Part shown: one piece after another, positions 43,505 to 57,626 of the stretch
Layout of the letters: the number at the start of each line of letters is the position of its first letter
Position numbering within the stretch: position 1 is the stretch's first letter
NCBI RefSeq assembly: GCF_900626145.1
Contig: NZ_LR130816.1
Coordinates: 256,052 to 320,051, forward strand
Source: Intestinimonas timonensis
GTDB lineage: Bacteria > Bacillota > Clostridia > Oscillospirales > Oscillospiraceae
Direction: 5' to 3'
Length of the DNA stretch: 64,000 bases
Notes under the pieces: generated by a model
What the model was told of the DNA's origin: nothing
The model's input: the letters and a program-made list of their open reading frames with translations, nothing else
The model's database searches: none
Made by a program: the position numbers and the translations under genes

Positions 43505-43705
43505 TTATCGGCCTGCGAGCTGCTGCTCACGGATCATGGTCTTGACTCGGGCAATGTCTTTCTTGACCTCCGCGATGCGGATGGGGTTGTCGAGCTGGTT
43601 GGTGGCGTGCTGGAGACGGAGCTGGAACAGGTCCTTCTTCAGGTCCAGCAGCTTGGCGTCCAGCTCGGCGGCGGACATCTTGCGTACCTCAGTTGCCTTC
43701 ATCAT
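43505..43705 (-). CDS. rpmC: 50S ribosomal protein L29
   Basis: 66 aa. [28 protein letters not shown]. Start overlaps the rplP stop by one base. Located at the polypeptide exit, binding site for trigger factor and SRP. Confidence 0.97.
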   Translation of the reverse strand: MMKATEVRKMSAAELDAKLLDLKKDLFQLRLQHATNQLDNPIRIAEVKKDIARVKTMIREQQLAGR

Positions 43706-44139
43706 TATTCACCACCATTCTCGGTCTCGGCGGTCTGCTTCGCCACGATCTTGCACTTGACAGGCAGCTTGTGGGAGGCCAGACGCAGGGCCTCGCGGGC
43801 GATCTCCTCGGAGACGCCGGCGATCTCGAACATGACACGGCCGGGCTTGACCACGGCCACCCAGTACTCGGGGGAACCCTTACCGGAACCCATACGGGTC
43901 TCAGCGGGCTTCTCGGTGATGGGCTTATCGGGGAAGATCTTGATCCAGACCTTACCGCCACGCTTGGTGTAACGGGTCATGGCGATACGGGCGGCCTCGA
44001 TCTGGTTGGAGGTGATCCAGGCGGGCTCGGTGGCCTGGAGGCCAAACTCACCGTAGGTCACGGTGTTGCCACGGGTGGCCTTGCCCTTCATGCGGCCGCG
44101 GTGGACGCGGCGGTATTTCACTCTCTTAGGCAGCAGCAT
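43705..44139 (-). CDS. rplP: 50S ribosomal protein L16
   Basis: 144 aa. [25 protein letters not shown] and [22 protein letters not shown]. Needed for A-site tRNA placement. Overlaps rpsC by one base. Confidence 0.98.
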   Translation of the reverse strand: MLLPKRVKYRRVHRGRMKGKATRGNTVTYGEFGLQATEPAWITSNQIEAARIAMTRYTKRGGKVWIKIFPDKPITEKPAETRMGSGKGSPEYWVAVVKPGRVMFEIAGVSEEIAREALRLASHKLPVKCKIVAKQTAETENGGE

Positions 44140-45005
44140 TAGTTGGCGCCTCCTTCCTTAGCAGCGGGAGCGGCGGGACGGGCGCCGCCCTGAGGACGAG
44201 CCCCACCCTGGGGACGGTTGAAGCCGCCCTGACGGGGGCCGCGGTCGCCGTTTCTCCGGTCACCGCCGAAGCCGGGCTTGCGATCACCGAACTTGCGGTC
44301 ATCGCGGCGGCGGGGACGGTCGGGGCGCTCCTTGAAGTTCTTGGTGTCCAGGGTGCGGGGGGTGGTCCGCAGGGCCTGGGAGAGGACCTCGCCCTTGTAA
44401 ATCCAGCACTTCACACCGATGCGGCCGTAAGTGGTAGCGGCCTCGGCAAAGCCGTAGTCGATGTCAGCGCGGAGGGTCTGCAGGGGGATGGTGCCGTCGT
44501 GATAGTGCTCGGTGCGGGCGATCTCGGCGCCGTTCAGACGGCCGGAGCACTGCACCTTGATGCCCAGGGCGCCCATACGCATGGCGCGGCCCATGGCGTT
44601 CTTCATGGCGCGGCGGAAAGCGATACGCTTCTCCAGCTGCTGGGCGATGTTCTCAGCCACCAGCTGGGCATCCATATCGGGGTTCTTGACCTCAACGATG
44701 TTGAGGGCCACGCTCTTGCCGATCATCTTCTCGACCTCGAGGCGGATGCGCTCGATCTCAGTGCCGCCCTTGCCGATGACCACGCCGGGACGGGCGCAGT
44801 GCAGGTAGATGCGCACCTTGGCGTTGTCCCGCTCGATCTCGATCTTGGGGATGCCGGCGGAATACAGGGTCTTCTTCAGGTAGTTGCGGATCTTGTTGTC
44901 CTCGACCAGCAGGTCGCCCACCTTCTCATTGCGGGCATACCAGCGGGAGTCCCAATCCTTGATAACACCCACGCGCAGGCCGTGGGGATTCACTTTCTGT
45001 CCCAT
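44139..45005 (-). CDS. rpsC: 30S ribosomal protein S3 with Arg/Gly-rich tail
   Basis: 288 aa, about 65 longer than usual. The KH domain ([19 protein letters not shown]) and C-terminal domain are complete to about residue 220. An added disordered tail rich in R, G, D, P and Q ([33 protein letters not shown]) follows. S3 lies at the mRNA entrance, so the tail may contact RNA. Confidence 0.98.
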   Translation of the reverse strand: MGQKVNPHGLRVGVIKDWDSRWYARNEKVGDLLVEDNKIRNYLKKTLYSAGIPKIEIERDNAKVRIYLHCARPGVVIGKGGTEIERIRLEVEKMIGKSVALNIVEVKNPDMDAQLVAENIAQQLEKRIAFRRAMKNAMGRAMRMGALGIKVQCSGRLNGAEIARTEHYHDGTIPLQTLRADIDYGFAEAATTYGRIGVKCWIYKGEVLSQALRTTPRTLDTKNFKERPDRPRRRDDRKFGDRKPGFGGDRRNGDRGPRQGGFNRPQGGARPQGGARPAAPAAKEGGAN

Positions 45006-45023
45006 AGATTCTGCCTCCTCCCT

Positions 45024-45356
45024 TTAGCGCTCTTCCACAGCGATGGTGACGTGAGAAGTGCGCTTGTTGATCCGGTAGCCGCGGCCCTGGGCCCGGGGCA
45101 TCATGCGCTTGATGATGGGGCCGGGGGTGGCGAAGGTCTCGGAGACATACAGCTTCTCGGGATCCATCCCGTGGTTGTTCTCGGCGTTGGCCGCGGCGCT
45201 CTTGAGGAGCTTGAGCATGGGCTCAGAGGCGGCCTTGGGGGTATTCATCAGGATCGCGGTGGCCTGGGCCACGCTCTTCCCACGGATCAGGTCGCAGACG
45301 ATCTGCACCTTGCGGGGAGAGATCCGGACATATCTCAGATGTGCTTTGGCTTCCAT
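45024..45356 (-). CDS. rplV: 50S ribosomal protein L22
   Basis: 110 aa. AHLRYVRISPRKVQIVCDLIRGKSV and the exit-tunnel loop MPRAQGRGYRINKRTSH. Macrolide-resistance changes occur in that loop; none is evident. Confidence 0.98.
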   Translation of the reverse strand: MEAKAHLRYVRISPRKVQIVCDLIRGKSVAQATAILMNTPKAASEPMLKLLKSAAANAENNHGMDPEKLYVSETFATPGPIIKRMMPRAQGRGYRINKRTSHVTIAVEER

Positions 45357-45372
45357 ACTATCTCTCTCCTCC

Positions 45373-45645
45373 TTACTTGCCGGACTTGGCGCCCGCGTGA
45401 CCCTTGAAGGTGCGGGTGGGGGCGAACTCGCCCAGCTTGTGGCCGACCATATCCTCGGTCACATAGACGGGCACGTGCTTGCGGCCGTCGTGGACGGCGA
45501 AAGTGTGACCGACGAAAGCGGGGAAGATGGTGGAGGCGCGGCTCCAGGTCTTCAGGACCTTCTTGTCCCCGGTCTTGTTCATCTCATCGACCCGCTTGAG
45601 CAGCTCGGGGGCGCAAAACGGGCCTTTCTTAATGCTTCTGGACAT
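45373..45645 (-). CDS. rpsS: 30S ribosomal protein S19
   Basis: 90 aa. [19 protein letters not shown] and HNGRKH-like [24 protein letters not shown]. Head protein. Confidence 0.98.
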   Translation of the reverse strand: MSRSIKKGPFCAPELLKRVDEMNKTGDKKVLKTWSRASTIFPAFVGHTFAVHDGRKHVPVYVTEDMVGHKLGEFAPTRTFKGHAGAKSGK

Positions 45646-45659
45646 GTTTCACAGCCTCC

Positions 45660-46496
45660 TTACTTCGCGTTGCGGTGCTTGACGATGAACTTCTCAGTGC
45701 GGTTCTTCGTCTTGCGGGTCTTGTAGCCCATGGCCGGCTTGCCCCAGGGGGTAACAGGGCCGGGACGACCGACGGGGCTCTTGCCCTCGCCGCCGCCGTG
45801 GGGGTGGTCATTGGGGTTCATGACGGAGCCGCGGACGGTGGGCCGCCAGCCCATGTGGCGCTTACGGCCGGCCTTACCGATCTGGATGTTGGCGTGGTCG
45901 GTGTTGCCCACCTGACCGATGCAGGCCTTGCACTCCTCACGGATATAGCGGACCTCGCCGGAGGGCAGACGGACCTGAGCCATGCCGTTCTCCTTGGCCA
46001 TCAGCTGGCCAGCCACACCAGCGGAGCGCACCAGCTGGGCGCCCTTACCGGGGTAGAGCTCGATGTTGTGGATGAGCTCGCCCACGGGGATGTTGGCGAT
46101 GGGCAGGCAGTTGCCGGGCAGGATGTCGGCCTCGGGACCGGACACGATCTTGTGGCCGGGCTTCAGGCCCACAGGAGCCAGGATATAGGCCTTCTCGCCG
46201 TCGGTGTACTGGATGAGGGCGATGTTGGCGGAGCGGTTGGGATCGTACTCCAGGCGGATCACGGTGGCCTCGACGCCGTCCTTCTGGCGCTTGAAGTCGA
46301 TGATGCGGTACTTGCGCTTGTTGCCGCCGCCGCGGTGGCGGACGGTGATGCGGCCGTAGCTGTTGCGGCCGGCGTTCTTCTTCAGGTTCTCAATCAGGCT
46401 GCGCTCGGGCTTGGCCTTCTTGTCGATGCCCTCGAAGGCCGACACGGTCATGTGGCGGCGGGAGGGCGTCGTGGGCTTATAAGTCTTGATTGCCAT
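45660..46496 (-). CDS. rplB: 50S ribosomal protein L2
   Basis: 278 aa. [18 protein letters not shown] holds the histidine close to the peptidyl transferase centre; the RNA-binding region [21 protein letters not shown] is intact. Confidence 0.99.
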   Translation of the reverse strand: MAIKTYKPTTPSRRHMTVSAFEGIDKKAKPERSLIENLKKNAGRNSYGRITVRHRGGGNKRKYRIIDFKRQKDGVEATVIRLEYDPNRSANIALIQYTDGEKAYILAPVGLKPGHKIVSGPEADILPGNCLPIANIPVGELIHNIELYPGKGAQLVRSAGVAGQLMAKENGMAQVRLPSGEVRYIREECKACIGQVGNTDHANIQIGKAGRKRHMGWRPTVRGSVMNPNDHPHGGGEGKSPVGRPGPVTPWGKPAMGYKTRKTKNRTEKFIVKHRNAK

Positions 46497-46510
46497 TCCT
46501 CTTCTCCTCC

Positions 46511-46801
46511 TTACGCCTCAAAGAACTCGATGGCCTTGGAGTCGGCGGTCAGAGTGACCATGGCCTTCTTCCAGGAGGCGCGGCGGCCAGCGGGGAACCG
46601 GCCCATGCGCTTCTCCTTGCCATACATGTTGATGGTGTTGACCTTGGCCACCTTCACGCCGAAGATCTCCTCCACCGCCTTGGCGATCTCGATCTTGTTG
46701 GCGTCCTTGGCGACCTCAAAGGTGTAGCGCTTGTCCTCGGTCATCGACATGGACTTCTCGGTGATGATGGGGCGCTTGATGATGTCATAAGCCTTAGTCA
46801 T
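46511..46801 (-). CDS. rplW: 50S ribosomal protein L23
   Basis: 96 aa. [26 protein letters not shown]. Exit-site protein that receives trigger factor. Starts on the last base of the rplD stop. Confidence 0.98.
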   Translation of the reverse strand: MTKAYDIIKRPIITEKSMSMTEDKRYTFEVAKDANKIEIAKAVEEIFGVKVAKVNTINMYGKEKRMGRFPAGRRASWKKAMVTLTADSKAIEFFEA

Positions 46802-47421
46802 TACGCGAACACCTCCTCGATGACGGCCAGCGCAGCCTTGTCCACGATGAGCTGCTTGGCATTCAGGATGTCATAGACGTTGATGAGCTTGGCGGTGGTG
46901 GCGGACACGCCGGGGATGTTCCGGGCGGACTTGACCACGTTCATGTCCACCTCAGGGGTGACCAGCACGGCCTTGCCGGCGTTCACGGCGTTGAGGAAGC
47001 TCTGGACGGTCTTGGTCTTGATCTCGGGGACGGTCAGGCTGTCCACCACGATCACATTGCCCTCGGCGGCCTTGGCGGAGAGGACGCTCTTCAGAGCCAG
47101 GCGGCGCACCTTCTTGTTGAGGGTGTAGCGGTAGGACCGGGGCTTGGGGGCGAACACGATGCCGCCGTGGGTCCACTGGGGAGCCCGGGTGGAACCCTGA
47201 CGGGCGCGGCCGGTGCCCTTCTGACGGTAGGGCTTGATGCCGCCGCCGGAGACCTCGGCGCGGGTGAGGGCGGACTGGGTACCCTGGCGGCAGTTGGCCA
47301 GGTGATTCTTCACAACGGCGTGAACAACGGTCTCGTTGGGCTCGATCCCGAACACAGCTTCGGAGAGCTCCACTTCGCCGATCTGAGCGCCGGTCATGTT
47401 AACAACGATTGCCTTAGGCAT
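46801..47421 (-). CDS. rplD: 50S ribosomal protein L4
   Basis: 206 aa. The tunnel loop [25 protein letters not shown] is conserved. In some bacteria L4 represses its own operon through the leader; a leader hairpin is present at 48724-48750. Confidence 0.98.
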   Translation of the reverse strand: MPKAIVVNMTGAQIGEVELSEAVFGIEPNETVVHAVVKNHLANCRQGTQSALTRAEVSGGGIKPYRQKGTGRARQGSTRAPQWTHGGIVFAPKPRSYRYTLNKKVRRLALKSVLSAKAAEGNVIVVDSLTVPEIKTKTVQSFLNAVNAGKAVLVTPEVDMNVVKSARNIPGVSATTAKLINVYDILNAKQLIVDKAALAVIEEVFA

Positions 47422-47438
47422 TTGGTCTCTCTCCTTTC

Positions 47439-48164
47439 TTACTTGTTACGGGCGGAAGCCTTCTGGGGATTGACGCGGGCAGAGGCCTTCTGCGGGTTGA
47501 TGCTGGCATTGGCAGCGGTGCCCTTCTCCTTGACGTTGATCACGGAGTTGCGCACGTACACGATGCCGCCCTTGGGGCCGGGGATGGCGCCGCGGACAGC
47601 GATGATGCCCAGCTCATTGTCCACCTTGACCACGTCCAGGTTCAGGACAGTGACCTGCTCGTCGCCCATGTGGCCGGCGCCGATCTTGCCCTTGAAGATC
47701 CGGGAGGGATCGGTGGCGGGGCCCATGGAACCGGCGTGACGGTGCACAGGACCGCCGCCGTGGGTGGTGGGGGTGCGGCCAGCGCCGTAGCGCTTCACAA
47801 CGCCGGCGTAGCCCTTACCTTTGCTGACGCCGGTGACGTCCACGCGGTCGCCCTCAGCGAAGGTATCCACCTTGATCTCGTCGCCCACGTTGAGGGCGGC
47901 GCTGTTGGAGAGCTTGAACTCCTTGAGGTACTTCTTCCGGGCGTCGCCAGCCTTCTTCAGGTGGCCCAGCTCGGGCTTGGTGAGCTTCTTCTCGGCAACG
48001 TCCTCGTAGCCCAGCTGCACGGCCTCGTAGCCGTCCTTCTCAGCGGTCTTCTTCTGCACCACGGTGCAGGGACCCGCCTCGATGACGGTAACGGGGATGA
48101 CGTGGCCGGCTTCATCGAAGATCTGGGTCATGCCCACTTTCTTGCCGATGATCGCCTTTTCCAT
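47439..48164 (-). CDS. rplC: 50S ribosomal protein L3 with repeated C-terminal tail
   Basis: 241 aa, about 25-30 longer than usual. The core is standard ([41 protein letters not shown]). After [13 protein letters not shown] comes a tail with the tandem unit [18 protein letters not shown]. The DNA repeats as well, so the tail probably arose by local duplication. Confidence 0.98.
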   Translation of the reverse strand: MEKAIIGKKVGMTQIFDEAGHVIPVTVIEAGPCTVVQKKTAEKDGYEAVQLGYEDVAEKKLTKPELGHLKKAGDARKKYLKEFKLSNSAALNVGDEIKVDTFAEGDRVDVTGVSKGKGYAGVVKRYGAGRTPTTHGGGPVHRHAGSMGPATDPSRIFKGKIGAGHMGDEQVTVLNLDVVKVDNELGIIAVRGAIPGPKGGIVYVRNSVINVKEKGTAANASINPQKASARVNPQKASARNK

Positions 48165-48296
48165 AGTGTGACTTCCTCCTTGTTAAGGTTATTGGTCGGG
48201 AGAGGTGTGCATTGGACTCACATTGCTCTGCCGACTTGACCCGTCCGCCTCAAAACGCGGCGGACTGCGGTGCAAACAGTGGGATGTGCGGCGTGA

Positions 48297-48611
48297 TTAC
48301 AGCTTGATCTCGATCTCAACGCCGGCGGGGAGCTCCAGAGCCATCAGAGCCTCCACAGTCTTGGGGGAGGGCTTGATGACGTCGATGAGGCGCTTGTGGG
48401 TGCGCCGCTCGAACTGCTCACGGGAGTCCTTGTACTTGTGGACGGCGCGCAGGATGGTCACGACTTCCTTCTTGGTGGGAAGGGGCACGGGACCGGACAC
48501 GGCGGCGCCGGTGCGCTTGGCGGTCTCCACGATCTTCTCAGCGCTCTGGTCGATGAGCTGGTGATCGTAAGCCTTGAGGCGGATGCGGATCATTTCCTTC
48601 TGAGCTGCCAT
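48297..48611 (-). CDS. rpsJ: 30S ribosomal protein S10
   Basis: 104 aa. [31 protein letters not shown]; also the transcription factor NusE. First gene of the operon. The ATG at 48611 follows CAAGGAGGAAC; the frame extends upstream through the leader without homology. Confidence 0.98.
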   Translation of the reverse strand: MAAQKEMIRIRLKAYDHQLIDQSAEKIVETAKRTGAAVSGPVPLPTKKEVVTILRAVHKYKDSREQFERRTHKRLIDVIKPSPKTVEALMALELPAGVEIEIKL

Positions 48612-48723
48612 GGTTTGTTCCTCCTTGAAAAACATACGAAGTGGTTCTGCTTGCCTTGCCGCTCCGTACGGTGAGAAATCTTTTATACACTCTCTCGTGC
48701 GTATCACTCCGAGGCATAAACAA

Positions 48724-48750
48724 GACCGGCATGCTAAAAGCCGGCCGGTC
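48724..48750 (-). promoter_or_regulatory. Attenuator-like hairpin in the S10 operon leader
   Basis: On the minus strand GACCGGC and GCCGGTC form a stem, followed by TTGTTTAT. It lies in a leader of about 270 bases between promoter and rpsJ, a usual place for ribosomal autoregulation. The regulating protein is not known from the sequence. Confidence 0.5.
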
Positions 48751-48888
48751 CCATCCAAGCGCGGCGATATACGCCAAGCGCACGGGATTTCTCAGCCGCC
48801 CGATCAACGGACATACTCCGTAGAAGTTACCTCATTTCTGAGCAATCTCCTACATCATCGCAGACTGCGCCCTTAAAGGCGCTTGATT

Positions 48889-48917
48889 ATGATATAACAG
48901 ATGCCCGTCAATGTCAA
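48889..48917 (-). promoter_or_regulatory. Promoter of the S10-spc-alpha operon
   Basis: Minus strand TTGACA (48917-48912), 17 bp, TATCAT (48894-48889). The 48612-48888 region is its transcribed leader; no other gene is seen there. Confidence 0.75.
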
Positions 48918-49100
48918 GCACAAATCACACAAAAATCGCTGTGTTTCCAAGGTTTTTCTGTGCCTCTCCCCAAGGCCGGCCGCCATCCGTCCTCTTTCCT
49001 CTTTTTTCGCCCGCTCCCGCTATTATATATATAAGGTAAGGCGCTTGTTTTCCATAGGTGAAGAAAGTATAAACATTTCGTTAACCTTTCTCAGGAAGAA

Positions 49101-49129
49101 TTGACGCAGGGAGCGGAAAGAGATATGCT
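49101..49129 (+). promoter_or_regulatory. Promoter of the marR gene
   Basis: TTGACG (49101-49106), 17 bp, TATGCT (49124-49129), 50 bp before the ATG. The divergent stretch 48918-49100 holds AT-rich repeats (TATATATATAAGG) but no gene. Confidence 0.6.
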
Positions 49130-49179
49130 TTGATGGCGTAAGTATCGATTTGCCCCACTGAGGAAAGGAGTATCCGGCG

Positions 49180-49641
49180 ATGAACGGTTCCACTGATGTC
49201 CTGATGACCTATCTGCGGGTGTCGCAGCACATGTCCCGGCTGTTCCGCATTCATTTCGGCCGTCTTCAGCTGACCTTTCCCCAGGCCCTGGTCCTCAATG
49301 TGCTGGGTGAGGAAGGCCCCATGCCCATCAGCACCCTGGCAGAGCGGACGGGGAGCGCCAACTCCACCGTCTCCGGCATCGTGGACCGGCTGGAGAAGCT
49401 GGAACTGGCCAGGCGGGTCCGCTCCGGTGAAGACCGCCGGGTCATCTACGTGGCGGTCACCAGCAAATATCAGTCCCTGCGGGAGCGGGCCGAGGCCGAC
49501 GTGGGCGGCTATTTTGCCTCGGTGCTCTCCACTATGACAGCTGAGGACCGTGACATGGTGGCCCGTGCGCTCCTCCGGCTGGACGAGGCCCTGCTGGCCA
49601 AGGAGCACGACGGGGAGACCCTTGAGGAGGAAGCACTCTGA
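49180..49641 (+). CDS. MarR-family regulator
   Basis: 153 aa. Winged helix with MPISTLAERTGSANSTVSGIVDRLEKLELARR and the wing EDRRVIYVAVTSK. Ligand unknown. Co-transcribed with the next gene, which begins one base after its stop. Confidence 0.92.
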   Translation: MNGSTDVLMTYLRVSQHMSRLFRIHFGRLQLTFPQALVLNVLGEEGPMPISTLAERTGSANSTVSGIVDRLEKLELARRVRSGEDRRVIYVAVTSKYQSLRERAEADVGGYFASVLSTMTAEDRDMVARALLRLDEALLAKEHDGETLEEEAL

Positions 49642-49642
49642 G

Positions 49643-50716
49643 ATGAGACGGGATCGCTCTTACGGCCGGGGCTGCTATTCCAGCTACCGGGGCCGTTCCC
49701 CCCTCAGCACCCCTCTGAAGGTCATCGCCATCTTCCTGGCGGTGGTGCTGATCCTCTCGGTGGCCGCACTCTTCTTCCTGGAGCCCTATTGGGTCTACTC
49801 CGCCGACGGCGGCCGTTTACTTCTCCCCTGGGGTCAGGAGAAGGAGGAGGAACAAACACCCCTTCCCTCCGTCTCCCAGCCCATGGTGGTTCTCACCCCC
49901 GAACCCGAGCCGGAGGAGCTTCTCCACGCCGTGCTGCTGCCCCGGTCGGCCCTCACCGACGGCTCCGTTCAGACCCAGCTGGAGCAGGCCGGCGCCACTG
50001 CCGCCATCTTCGACATGAAGGCCGATGACGGCACCCTGGCCTTTGTCTCGGCCTCTCCCCTGGCCGTCAGCGCCGGGGTCAACGCCGCCGCCGGCACCAA
50101 CGAGACCATCACCTCCCTCAACGCTCAGGAGGACCTCTACACCGTGGCCCGGCTCTCCTGCTTCCGGGACAACACCATGCCCCGGCAGCGCAACGACCTG
50201 GCCCTCCGCTCCTCCCTGGGCAACTGGCGGGACGAAGACAGCATCCGCTGGCTGTCCCCCGCCTACGCGGAAAACCAGCAGTATATCACCGACCTGTGCC
50301 TGGAGCTGGCCGGGCTGGGCTTTGACGAGATCCTGCTGGACTACTCCGCCTTCCCCCTCACCGGGAACCTGGACGCTATCCTCACCGGCGCCGCCTATGA
50401 GCCCGACACCCTGGCCCAGACGCTCCAGTCCTTTTACACACAGGTAGCCGCCGCCCTGGAGGCCGCCTACCACCAGGTCCGGCTCTCGGTGGTGGCCGAC
50501 CCCGCCGCTCTCACCGCCGACGGCACCAGCCAGAGCGGTCAGGCACTGACCATGGCCTCCGTGGTGGACCGGGTGTGGGTGTGGGGTCTGGGAGAGGACC
50601 GTGACGCCTGCGAGGAGCTGCTGGCCCAGGCCGGTCTGGCCGAGCCCAAGTCAGATCTGGTGTCCATCGCAACCCAGGCCGGACCCGAGGACCGGAGCTG
50701 GGCCATCTGGAGCTGA
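49643..50716 (+). CDS. Membrane-anchored putative glycoside-hydrolase-like protein
   Basis: 357 aa. A basic N-terminus and one membrane segment (about 24-47) place the rest outside the cell. The outer region (from about 95) has a TIM-barrel-like pattern similar to DUF4015 glycoside-hydrolase-like proteins: AAIFDMKADDGTLAF, YITDLCLELAGLGFDEILLDYSAFP. Catalytic residues are not clear and the substrate is unknown. Start two codons into the MarR overlap zone; paired with marR. Confidence 0.65.
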   Translation: MRRDRSYGRGCYSSYRGRSPLSTPLKVIAIFLAVVLILSVAALFFLEPYWVYSADGGRLLLPWGQEKEEEQTPLPSVSQPMVVLTPEPEPEELLHAVLLPRSALTDGSVQTQLEQAGATAAIFDMKADDGTLAFVSASPLAVSAGVNAAAGTNETITSLNAQEDLYTVARLSCFRDNTMPRQRNDLALRSSLGNWRDEDSIRWLSPAYAENQQYITDLCLELAGLGFDEILLDYSAFPLTGNLDAILTGAAYEPDTLAQTLQSFYTQVAAALEAAYHQVRLSVVADPAALTADGTSQSGQALTMASVVDRVWVWGLGEDRDACEELLAQAGLAEPKSDLVSIATQAGPEDRSWAIWS

Positions 50717-50942
50717 TGTGCGGCAAAAAGCATGCCAATCTTCCCCCGTTACCTGGCGTACGCCGAAATTTCCTTTTCATAAAAAATTTTTTATACCATA
50801 TTCTGGTTTTTCAAACATATATTGTAAATCATTCCAGTATAATTGTCTATTTGGAGATCTCGTCACGATTTGATCTTGTGCGAGCTCTCCAAAATTTTTT
50901 CTCGTGGTGCTACCAATTTGAAAAGTGGTCTGTGTTTTTGAG

Positions 50943-50971
50943 TTGATTTTACCGGTAAAAGCGTGTATGAT
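50943..50971 (+). promoter_or_regulatory. Promoter of the V-ATPase operon
   Basis: TTGATT (50943-50948), 17 bp, TATGAT (50966-50971), 65 bp before the first gene. The stretch from 50717 is AT-rich and shows no gene. Confidence 0.65.
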
Positions 50972-51035
50972 GATAAGTATTCTGGGGCAGGATTCCAGCA
51001 GATGGGATCAACTGCATCTGAAAGGCGGTGATGGA

Positions 51036-51349
51036 ATGTCTTTGGAAGCAGTCCAAAGGGTGACCGAGGCCGAGGAGAAGGCCCGCGCCCGTAGGGCAGA
51101 GGCGGCCGAGGCGTGCAAGAAGCTGGTGTCCGACGCGGAAGAGGCCGGAAAGGCCAAGCTGGAGCAGGCCCGGCACGAGGCGGAAGCCCAGGCGGCAGAG
51201 GCGCTGGCCAAGGCGGAAGCGGCCGCGGCAAAGGACGCTCAGGCCGTGGAGCAGGAGACCGAGCAGGCCTGTGACGCTCTGCGCAAGGCGGCGGCCGGCC
51301 GGCTGGACGACGCTGCGGCACTCATTATCAGAAGGGTAGTGGGAGACTC

Positions 51350-51359
<10 letters not shown>
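51036..51359 (+). CDS. V/A-type ATPase subunit H/G (peripheral stalk)
   Basis: 107 aa, almost wholly alanine-, glutamate- and lysine-rich coiled coil (EEKARARRAEAAEACKKL...). Pairs with subunit E in the peripheral stalk. The ATG at 51036 has GGCGGTG upstream; the frame is open further but without coiled-coil pattern. Its end overlaps subunit I. Confidence 0.82.
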
Positions 51360-53795
<2,436 letters not shown>

Positions 53796-53838
53796 GGGTG
53801 CTCCTCCGCAACAAGACAGGAAGGAAAGGCGGTAACCT

Positions 53839-54456
53839 ATGAACGGAATCGAAAAAATCACCGGTCAGATCGACGCCGACGTCCAGAAGGAGATCGACGC
53901 CGCCCTGGACCAGGCCCGCGCCCAGGCCCAGGAGATCGAGGCCCGGTATGCCTCCCAGGCGGAGGCTCAGGCGGAGTCCATCCGCCGCAAGGGCGAGCAG
54001 GACGCCGCCCTCCGTCAGGAGCGGCTGGTGGACGTGGCCAAGCTGGAGGCTCGGAAGACCCTCCTGGCCGCCAAGCAGGACATGGTGGGTCAGGCCTTCG
54101 ACCTGGCCCTGAAGAAGCTGCTGGCGCTCCCCGACCAGGAGTACATCGCCCTGTTGGCCAAGCTGGCCGTGGCCGCCTCCCGCACCGGGCGTGAGCAGGT
54201 CATCTTCTCCCAGAAGGACCGCTCCCGCTACGGCAAGCAGGCCGTGACCATGGCCAACGAGATGCTGGCCAAGAAGGCCGGCCCCCGGGCCGCCGAGAGC
54301 GCCGGCATGCTCACCCTGGCCGAGGAGGCCCGGCCCATGGCCGGCGGCCTCATCCTCCGGGACGGCCGGGTGGAGACCAACTGCTCCTTTGAGGTGCTCA
54401 TCCACCTCCAGCGGGACGCCCTCTCCGCCGAGGTGGCCAGGGCCCTGTTCGCATGA
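53839..54456 (+). CDS. ntpE: V/A-type ATPase subunit E (peripheral stalk)
   Basis: 205 aa. N-terminal coiled coil (IDAALDQARAQAQEIEARYA) and a globular C-terminal domain ending VLIHLQRDALSAEVARALF. Partner of subunit H/G. GGAAAGGCGG before the ATG. Confidence 0.9.
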   Translation: MNGIEKITGQIDADVQKEIDAALDQARAQAQEIEARYASQAEAQAESIRRKGEQDAALRQERLVDVAKLEARKTLLAAKQDMVGQAFDLALKKLLALPDQEYIALLAKLAVAASRTGREQVIFSQKDRSRYGKQAVTMANEMLAKKAGPRAAESAGMLTLAEEARPMAGGLILRDGRVETNCSFEVLIHLQRDALSAEVARALFA

Positions 54457-54489
54457 CGGCCCAACGCCACATGGAAAGGAGGGTGTAAC

Positions 54490-55491
54490 GTGGCCAAGAA
54501 ACTGAAGGAATACGACTACCTCTATATCTCCGCCCGCATCCACGCCATGGAGAACAAGCTCCTGACCCGGGAGCGGATGGAGCGGATGCTCTCCGCCCGC
54601 AGTGCGGAGGAGGCGTCCAAGGTGCTCGCTGAGTGCGGCTACGGGGACTTCCCGTCCCTCACCCCCGCCGCCATCGAGCACACCCTGGATGCGGCCCGGC
54701 TCTCGCTCTTCGCCGAGCTGCGCCGCGCCGCCCCCGATCCGGCCATCGTGGACGTGTTCTGCATCAAATACGACTATCACAACGCCAAGGTCCTCCTGAA
54801 GGCCGAGGCCACCGGCCAGTCCCCCGACGAACTGCTGCTGGACGCCGGGCGCTATCCCGCCGGGCGTCTCAAGGAGGATTACCTCCAGGGCGACCTGAGC
54901 CGGTACAGCGCCACCTTCGCCCAGGCGGTAGCCCAGGCCAAGGAGCTGCTGGCCTCCAGCGGCGACCCCCAGGCCGCCGACCTTTTGCTGGACCGGGCCT
55001 ATTACACCGAGATGCTCGCCGCCGCCAAGGCCGCCCGCAGCCCCTTCCTGGAGGGGTATGTGCGGCTGTCCATCGACAGCGTGAACCTGCGCTCGGTGGT
55101 CCGGGCCGCCCGCATGGGCAAGGGCCCCGACTTTTTGCGCCGGGTGCTGCTGCCCGAGGGCAACGTAAAGGCCGACAGCCTTCTGGCCGCCGGCGCCGGC
55201 GCCGCCGATCTGGCGGGGGTCTTTGCCCACACCTACCTCACTGCGGCGGCCCAGGAGGGCGCCGAGGCCATGCGCGGCGGCAGCCTCACCCAGTTTGAGC
55301 GGCTGTGCGACAACGCCCTCACCGCCTACCTCTCCCAGGGCAAGCGGGTGGCCTTCGGGGAGCACCCCCTCATCGGCTACCTCTACGCCAAGGAGAATGA
55401 GCTGACCACCATCCGGATCATCCTCACCGGCCGTCTGGCCGGTCTGGACGCCGAGACCATCCGGGAAAGGCTGCGTGAGAGCTATGTCTAA
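54490..55491 (+). CDS. ntpC: V/A-type ATPase subunit C (d, central stalk adaptor)
   Basis: 333 aa, helical. YLYISARIHAMENKLLTRERMERML and the later repeat of the three-lobed fold with IKYDYHNAKVLLKA. Links the rotor ring to the central axle. GTG start after AAAGGAGGG. Overlaps subunit F by eight bases. Confidence 0.92.
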   Translation: MAKKLKEYDYLYISARIHAMENKLLTRERMERMLSARSAEEASKVLAECGYGDFPSLTPAAIEHTLDAARLSLFAELRRAAPDPAIVDVFCIKYDYHNAKVLLKAEATGQSPDELLLDAGRYPAGRLKEDYLQGDLSRYSATFAQAVAQAKELLASSGDPQAADLLLDRAYYTEMLAAAKAARSPFLEGYVRLSIDSVNLRSVVRAARMGKGPDFLRRVLLPEGNVKADSLLAAGAGAADLAGVFAHTYLTAAAQEGAEAMRGGSLTQFERLCDNALTAYLSQGKRVAFGEHPLIGYLYAKENELTTIRIILTGRLAGLDAETIRERLRESYV

Positions 55492-55810
55492 CGAGAACTA
55501 CCGCATTGCCGTGCTGGGGGACCAGGACAGCGTGCTGGGCTTCAAGGCCCTTGGGCTGGACGTCTACCCTGCCGAGACGGTGGAGGCCGCCCGTGAGATC
55601 CTCCACCGCCTGGCCAAGGAGAACACCGCCATCATCTACCTCACCGAGGAGCTGGCCGCCGGGCTGGAGCACGAGATCTCCCGCTACAAGGACGCCCTCA
55701 CCCCCGCCATCATCCTCATCCCCGGCAAGTCCGGCTCCCTGGGCATCGGCATGGCCAACGTGAAAAAGTCCGTGGAGCGGGCCGTGGGAGCGGACATCCT
55801 CGGCGGGTAA
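55484..55810 (+). CDS. ntpF: V/A-type ATPase subunit F
   Basis: 108 aa, Rossmann-like: [24 protein letters not shown], then [13 protein letters not shown] and [15 protein letters not shown]. Central stalk regulator. Start at MSNENYR (55484). Confidence 0.93.
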   Translation: MSNENYRIAVLGDQDSVLGFKALGLDVYPAETVEAAREILHRLAKENTAIIYLTEELAAGLEHEISRYKDALTPAIILIPGKSGSLGIGMANVKKSVERAVGADILGG

Positions 55811-55847
55811 GCCATCATTGAATTCACCCGAAAGAAGGTCGAAATAT

Positions 55848-57622
<1,775 letters not shown>

Positions 57623-57626
<4 letters not shown>

